From the NCBI GenBank assembly GCA_005881575.1, contig VBCA01000026.1, positions 1 to 42,419 of the forward strand: a DNA stretch of 42,419 nucleotides. Direction: 5' to 3'. The position numbers and the translations under genes were made by a program. Origin of the DNA: Betaproteobacteria bacterium. GTDB lineage: Bacteria > Pseudomonadota > Gammaproteobacteria > Burkholderiales > SG8-39. Numbering within the stretch: the stretch's first letter is position 1; every line of letters starts with the position of its first letter. The notes beneath the pieces were generated by a model. That model worked only from the letters and a program-made list of their open reading frames with translations. It was not told the origin of the DNA and did no database searches. Below are positions 38,565-42,419 of this stretch, piece by piece.

Positions 38565-39527
38565 TCACTCCACCTTGATTCCCGCCTCCTTGATGAGCTT
38601 CGCGTACTTCGCCGTTTCGGATTTCATGAACGCGACGAACTGTTCCGGCGTGCTGTAGACCGCCTCGACGCCCAGATCGGCGAATTTCTTCTTGACCTCG
38701 GCGTCCTGCATTGCCTTGACCAGGTCGGCGTGGAATTTTTCGGTAATCGCTTTCGGTGTTCCGGTCGGCATGAAAACTCCCCACCAGTTCACCGCGACCA
38801 AGCCTGGTACGGCTTCCGCGCAGGGAGGAAGCTCCGGGGTGATCGGGCTGCGCTCAGGCCCGGTGACGCAAAGCGCCCGCGCGCGTCCGGCCTTGATGAA
38901 CTGCATCGCCGGCAAAGAATCGGAAAAGATGTACTGGATATGCCCCGCGACGAGGTCCTGCACCCCGAGTATCCCGCCCTTGTAGGGAACTTCGGTCGCT
39001 TTCACGCCGGTGATGTTCGTATACATCGCGCCGGCAAGATGCGAGATGCTCCCCGGACCGCTGGTGCCGTAATTGAGCTTGCCCGAGCTCGATTTGGCGA
39101 GATCGGTCAGCTCGCGCAAGGAGTTAGCCTTGACGCCCGGATTGACGATGAGAATGTTGGGCCCGGTCGCAATCAGGGAAATCGCCACGAAGTCGCGCTC
39201 CATGTCGTAGGGCACCTTCGAGAGCAGCGGATTGACCGCCGCCGGGCCGATGTTGCCGACGACAAAGCTGTAGCCGTCGTTGGCCTGCTTGGCCGCGTAG
39301 TCCATGCCGATCGAGCCCGCCGCTCCGGGCTTGCTCTCGACTATCACCGGCTGTCCCCATACCTCGGACAGCTTCTGGCCGAACACGCGCGCCAGAAGGT
39401 CTGAGCTTCCACCGGGGGGATAGGTCACGATCAGTTTCACCGGCTTCGTCGGATACTGTTGGGCCAGCGCGCCCCCGCACAGCACGATGGAAATGAGCCC
39501 GAGTGCAACCGCGAACAGCTTGTGCAC
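38565..39527 (-). CDS. Bug-family tripartite tricarboxylate transporter binding protein
   Basis: A 320-residue periplasmic binding protein. I start it at GTG 39527, behind GAGGAGG; an upstream ATG would add 44 residues without a leader character. The Sec leader VHKLFAVALGLISIVLCGGALAQ is followed by YPTKPVKLIVTYPPGGSSDLLARVFGQKL, the Bug signature, then KPGAAGSIGMDYAAKQANDGYSF, VPYDMERDFVAISLI, VPYKGGILGVQDLVAGHIQYIF and VAVNWWGVFMPTGTP. TACACT (minus strand, in 39560-39570) may be a -10 box. No TctAB is nearby. It is convergent with the dehydrogenase gene and divergent from the cupredoxin. Confidence 0.94.
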   Translation of the reverse strand: MHKLFAVALGLISIVLCGGALAQQYPTKPVKLIVTYPPGGSSDLLARVFGQKLSEVWGQPVIVESKPGAAGSIGMDYAAKQANDGYSFVVGNIGPAAVNPLLSKVPYDMERDFVAISLIATGPNILIVNPGVKANSLRELTDLAKSSSGKLNYGTSGPGSISHLAGAMYTNITGVKATEVPYKGGILGVQDLVAGHIQYIFSDSLPAMQFIKAGRARALCVTGPERSPITPELPPCAEAVPGLVAVNWWGVFMPTGTPKAITEKFHADLVKAMQDAEVKKKFADLGVEAVYSTPEQFVAFMKSETAKYAKLIKEAGIKVE

Positions 39528-39795
39528 GCCTTCCTCCTCGAACGATGTGGCGGGGAAAAGTGTACCCGAACCGCAGGGGAAGGCTTGTGCTTGCCTGCCG
39601 ATCGGAACCAGATACTTGCCCCTGCGTAGGCGAAGAGCGCGAGCCTGCGCCCGCCGCAATGGAATAACAGCCTCCTCTCAGACGTTCGGTGTCATGTCCG
39701 TAGCGCGAGAAAGGAGGTCAGCGAGTTGGGCTGACCGGCCGCAGCGCCGCCGAGGACAGCACGTCACTTAATCATCATCACTTCAAGAGGAGCAC
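39528..39795. other. Intergenic region between Bug and cupredoxin genes
   Basis: A 268-bp gap between divergent genes. The only features I can support are the GAGGAGG site for the Bug gene at its left end and GAGGAG just before the cupredoxin ATG at its right end. Short open frames on either strand have no family character or ribosome sites and I do not call them. Promoters for both genes presumably lie here; no convincing -35/-10 pair was found. Confidence 0.5.
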
Positions 39796-40329
39796 ATGAA
39801 GACAAGTCAATTCACATTGATCATCATAGGTTTGGCTGCCTCGATGCCATTTCCCTTACCGGCCACCGCGCACGATCACGATTCGATGGTCGTCATCCGG
39901 GATGACTGCGAGCCCAACGACCCGGGCTATGCCCCCACGGGCGGCTGCTTGCGGAAGGAAGGCGACGTGTCGTTTGCCGAATTTGGGGTCGAGCTGTCTT
40001 CGCCGTTGGCGCCGACCTCTCTCATCGGACATCAGGGGTGGCGGATGGATCCTCCGTACATCAAGATCGATGCCGACGACACCCTGATGGTGCGGAACAG
40101 GGGCGGGCGGGCGCATACTTTCACGGAGGTGCAGAACTTTGGCGGGGGGAAGATTCCCAGTCCTGCGCTCAACAAGGGGCTAGCGACCGCTCCGGAGTGC
40201 CTGGTGTCGACGGACATTGCTCCGGGGGGCAAGGCGGAGGTGACCGGACTCACTGAAGGCAATCACCACTTCCAGTGCTGCATCCATCCCTGGATGCGCG
40301 CGATCATCAAGGTGAAGCGGGAGGACTGA
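39796..40329 (+). CDS. Periplasmic cupredoxin (type 1 copper protein)
   Basis: A 177-residue exported protein with leader MKTSQFTLIIIGLAASMPFPLPATA. The beta-barrel fold shows the copper ligands in order: His in RGGRAHTFTEV (about residue 106), then Cys, His and Met in FQCCIHPWMRAIIKV near the C-terminus, the plastocyanin/pseudoazurin pattern C-x(n)-H-x(n)-M. The extra Cys next to the ligand (CC) is unusual. An insertion with DDCEPNDPGYAPTGGC lies near the N-terminus and may form a disulphide. It transfers electrons in the periplasm, possibly to an oxidase or nitrite reductase; no partner is visible. It stands alone with its own ribosome site (GAGGAG) and terminator. Confidence 0.9.
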   Translation: MKTSQFTLIIIGLAASMPFPLPATAHDHDSMVVIRDDCEPNDPGYAPTGGCLRKEGDVSFAEFGVELSSPLAPTSLIGHQGWRMDPPYIKIDADDTLMVRNRGGRAHTFTEVQNFGGGKIPSPALNKGLATAPECLVSTDIAPGGKAEVTGLTEGNHHFQCCIHPWMRAIIKVKRED

Positions 40330-40353
40330 CGCGGGCGCGCCTAGCGCGATTGG

Positions 40354-40375
40354 ACCCCGCTCCGGCGGGGTTTTT
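40354..40375 (+). terminator. Rho-independent terminator after the cupredoxin gene
   Basis: Stem ACCCCGC (40354-40360) and GCGGGGT (40365-40371) with loop TCCG, followed by TTTTT (40371-40375). A textbook terminator 25 bp after the stop. Confidence 0.9.
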
Positions 40376-40404
40376 GTTGGTTCTTGACCTGTTGGCCCTG
40401 ATGT

Positions 40405-41847
40405 TCACGCGGTGCGCGCGAGCACGCGCCCAGGCCGCGCGCCGGTCGGCTTCCCCTCGCGCCAGACCACGGCGCCGTTGACGATAACCGTGTCGATGCC
40501 TTTCGCGCGCTGAATGGGTTTCGCGAAGCTCGCCGCTTCGTCGATTTCATTTTCATCGAACACGACGATATCCGCGGCGAAACCCTGCTTCAGGACGCCC
40601 CGGTCCGCGAGGCCGAAGGTCCTCGCCGTGAGGCCGGTCATCTTGTACACCGCGGTTTCCAGCGGGAAGAGGTTCAAGCCTCTGGAATAATGTCCCAGCA
40701 CCCGCGGAAACGTTCCCCACAGCCGCGGATGCGGCGCGCCGTCGTGCGGCAGGCCGTCGGAGCCGATCATGGTGTGCTCGAAGCCGAGGATGCGCTGCAC
40801 GTCCCGCTCGTCCATCGAGAAGTAGATCGCCCCGGCGGGCAGCAGTTTTTCAACGGCATCGGGAACTGACAGCCGGAGTTTCGAAGCGATTTCCGTCAGC
40901 TCCATTCCCGCAAACTCCGGATGCGGCTTCGACCAGGTCACCAGCACCTTCGACGCGGGCCCGACGCGGCTCACGGAGAGGATCGTGGACGAGGCGCAGT
41001 AGGGATAGCAGTCGAGGCCGATCTTCTGCGAGCGCATGGCCTTCTCGATGATCGGTAGGGTCTCGGCCGAGCGGCCGTGATTCGGCTTGCCGACCAGCTT
41101 GTGGTGCGAGACCACCACCGGCACGCCGAGCTCGCGCCCGATGCGGAAGGTCTCCTCGAGCGAATCGACGACGCGGTCGCCCTCGTCGCGCATGTGCGTG
41201 CAGTAGATCCCTTTCCTCGCCGTGAGCGGCCGGCACACCTCGATCACTTCCTCGGTCGGCGCCGCGCTCGCCGGCTCGTAGTACAGGCCGGTCGAGAGGC
41301 CGATCGCGCCCGCGGCGAGCGCTTCCTCCACCATGCTTCTCATCGAGGATATTTCGCGAGGCGATGCGGGCTTCTCGAGATCGTCCATCGTCTGCACGCG
41401 CAGCATCGAGTGGCCGACGAGCAGCGCGCAGTTGGTGGCAGGCGGCTGCGCCCGCAGCGCCTCGACATACTCCCTGAACGACTTGAAATGAAACCACGTC
41501 CCTTCGCTGTCCATCAGGTTAAGCGGCGGCGTCACCGGCTGCGGCATGCCGCGCGGCGCCGGCGCGAGCGACACGCCGCAGTTCCCCGCCACCACCGTGG
41601 TGACGCCCTGGCTCACCTTCGGCGCCATGTCTGGCGCCGAGAGCATCAGCCGGTCGTCGTGCGTGTGCGCGTCGATGAAGCCGGGCGCGGCGATCCTGCC
41701 GCAGGCATCGATCTCGATCTCGCCTTTCTCCTTCAATTTCCCGATCCGGGAAATTTTTCCTGAAGAAACCCCTACATCGGCTGCAAAGCGCGGCGCGCGC
41801 GTGCCGTCGATGACGGTCGCATTGCGGATGAGAAGGTCGAATTTCAT
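40405..41847 (-). CDS. D-aminoacylase / N-acyl-D-amino acid deacylase-type amidohydrolase
   Basis: A 480-residue metal-dependent amidohydrolase, the normal length. FDLLIRNATVIDGTRAPRFAADVGV is the N-terminal strand pair, GRIAAPGFIDAHTHDDRLM holds the metal His-x-His, VVAGNCGVS the metal Cys region, HMRDEGDRVVDSLEE and VVSHHKLVGKPNHG the substrate loop, and MIGSDGLPHDGAPHPRLWGTFPRVLGHY the Asp site. It removes an acyl group from an N-acyl (usually D-) amino acid. Its ATG follows directly on the TAG of the Bug gene upstream, so uptake and hydrolysis are made together. Other family members act on N-acyl-glutamate or on cyclic amides, so the ligand is an inference. No terminator seen. Confidence 0.92.
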   Translation of the reverse strand: MKFDLLIRNATVIDGTRAPRFAADVGVSSGKISRIGKLKEKGEIEIDACGRIAAPGFIDAHTHDDRLMLSAPDMAPKVSQGVTTVVAGNCGVSLAPAPRGMPQPVTPPLNLMDSEGTWFHFKSFREYVEALRAQPPATNCALLVGHSMLRVQTMDDLEKPASPREISSMRSMVEEALAAGAIGLSTGLYYEPASAAPTEEVIEVCRPLTARKGIYCTHMRDEGDRVVDSLEETFRIGRELGVPVVVSHHKLVGKPNHGRSAETLPIIEKAMRSQKIGLDCYPYCASSTILSVSRVGPASKVLVTWSKPHPEFAGMELTEIASKLRLSVPDAVEKLLPAGAIYFSMDERDVQRILGFEHTMIGSDGLPHDGAPHPRLWGTFPRVLGHYSRGLNLFPLETAVYKMTGLTARTFGLADRGVLKQGFAADIVVFDENEIDEAASFAKPIQRAKGIDTVIVNGAVVWREGKPTGARPGRVLARTA

Positions 41848-42419
41848 CTAATCGACTTTCGCCCCCGAGCGCCGGATCACCTCGGCCCACTTCGGCGTCT
41901 CGCGCCGCACCAGCTCGAGGAACGCCTCCGGCCCGCCGCCGTCGGGCTCGGCGTCGAGCTGCCGGTAGCGCTCGACCACCGCGGGGGCTGCCAGGGCTTT
42001 TCTTATCTCTGCATGCAATCTCGAGATAACTTCCCTGGAAAGACGCGCGGGCCCGATCACCCCGCCCCAGGAATTCGTCTCGTAGCCCGGCACGCCCGCC
42101 TCCGCGATCGTCGGCAGGTCCGGGAACTGCGCCGCGCGCTTCGGCGCCGACACCCCGAGCCCGCGCACGCGGCCCGATTTCACGTGCGGCCCGATGGAGG
42201 GCACGTTGTCGAACATCACCTCGATATTGCCCGAGATGAGATCGTTGATCGCCTGCGCGCTGCCTTTGTACGGAACGTGCACCATCTGCGTCCCGGTCAT
42301 CGCCTTGAACAGCTCCCCGCCCAGGTGCCCGGTCGTGCCGTTCCCCGACGAGCCGTTCGAGAGCTTCCCCGGGTTCTTCTTCGCGTAGTCGATCAGCTCC
42401 GCCACCGTGCGCACCGGCA
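41848..42419 (-). CDS. Bug-family binding protein, N-terminus beyond the window (partial)
   Basis: About 189 residues of the C-terminal part of a Bug protein; the leader and first third lie beyond the right edge. Visible blocks are NGSSGNGTTGHLGGELFKAMTGTQMVHVPYKGSAQAINDLISGNI, MFDNVPSIGPHVKSGRVRGLGVSA, FPDLPTIAEAGVPGYETNSWGGVIGPA and the final PKWAEVIRRSGAKVD, typical of the family. The segment is in the usual order with no break. It ends exactly at the start of the amidohydrolase gene. The ligand is inferred to be the acyl-amino acid or cyclic amide the amidohydrolase uses. Confidence 0.92.
   Translation of the reverse strand, partial: PVRTVAELIDYAKKNPGKLSNGSSGNGTTGHLGGELFKAMTGTQMVHVPYKGSAQAINDLISGNIEVMFDNVPSIGPHVKSGRVRGLGVSAPKRAAQFPDLPTIAEAGVPGYETNSWGGVIGPARLSREVISRLHAEIRKALAAPAVVERYRQLDAEPDGGGPEAFLELVRRETPKWAEVIRRSGAKVD

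Noticed and set aside
39528-39795. Small open frames in the 268-bp gap.
   Set aside because: No ribosome sites, no leader or family character, and composition unlike coding DNA.
1-42419. Mobile elements, tRNAs, CRISPR arrays, phage or plasmid functions.
   Set aside because: No transposase, integrase, array of spaced direct repeats, tRNA cloverleaf or replication gene was seen on either strand; the two palindromic repeats are the only mobile-like DNA.

Overview
The window is high-GC bacterial DNA that looks like a Gram-negative betaproteobacterium (Burkholderiales or a relative). The evidence is a trimeric porin with a typical betaproteobacterial leader, three Bug-type (tripartite tricarboxylate transporter) binding proteins, lipoprotein and Sec leaders, and Shine-Dalgarno-led, tightly overlapping genes. 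No rRNA, tRNA, CRISPR array, transposase or phage gene was seen. The content is almost entirely uptake and catabolism of small organic molecules.

Layout. 1-3.6 kb (+): end of a [2Fe-2S] subunit, a molybdenum hydroxylase large subunit and a beta-propeller lipoprotein. 3.6-5.7 kb (-): a small membrane protein and a flavin aromatic hydroxylase. 5.7-9.7 kb: a Bug protein (+), an LUD-domain protein and an ABC binding protein (-, SBP1), a VOC-fold protein (+) and an unknown membrane protein (-). 9.7-14.3 kb (-): a complete branched-chain-amino-acid-type ABC importer (livK-H-M-G-F order). 14.3-16.1 kb: a divergent SEC-C/YkgJ protein and an MFS transporter. 16.05-25.76 kb (-): eleven tightly packed genes holding five paralogous ABC binding proteins (SBP2-6), two cupins, an ornithine-cyclodeaminase-family enzyme, a C-terminal piece of a Rieske oxygenase, an MFS transporter and an ICMT-like methyltransferase. 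25.9-27.2 kb (-): porin. 27.4-32.9 kb (-): fused ABC permease, ABC ATPase, ThDP enzyme and hydroxyacid dehydrogenase. 33.0-37.5 kb (-): hydantoinase/oxoprolinase/acetone-carboxylase-type A and B subunits, with B split by a frameshift. 37.5-42.4 kb: a second hydroxyacid dehydrogenase (+), a Bug protein (-), a cupredoxin (+), a D-aminoacylase-type amidohydrolase (-) and a partial Bug protein (-).

How it may work together. The binding proteins SBP1-6 have no permease beside them. The only matching permease and ATPase in the window (30.0-32.9 kb) have no binding protein beside them. The simplest reading is one inner-membrane translocator served by several interchangeable binding proteins, with the porin as outer-membrane entry. 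Supporting this, the porin, the permease operon and the VOC gene next to SBP1 carry a related 17-bp dyad (GTTC-N9-GAAC), each lying about 28-32 bp downstream of a plausible -10 box. This suggests one repressor, not encoded here, for the set. The substrate is unknown. The neighbourhood (flavin hydroxylase, Rieske fragment, cupins, VOC protein, ThDP enzyme, carboxylase/hydantoinase) points to aromatic or cyclic-amide acids rather than iron.
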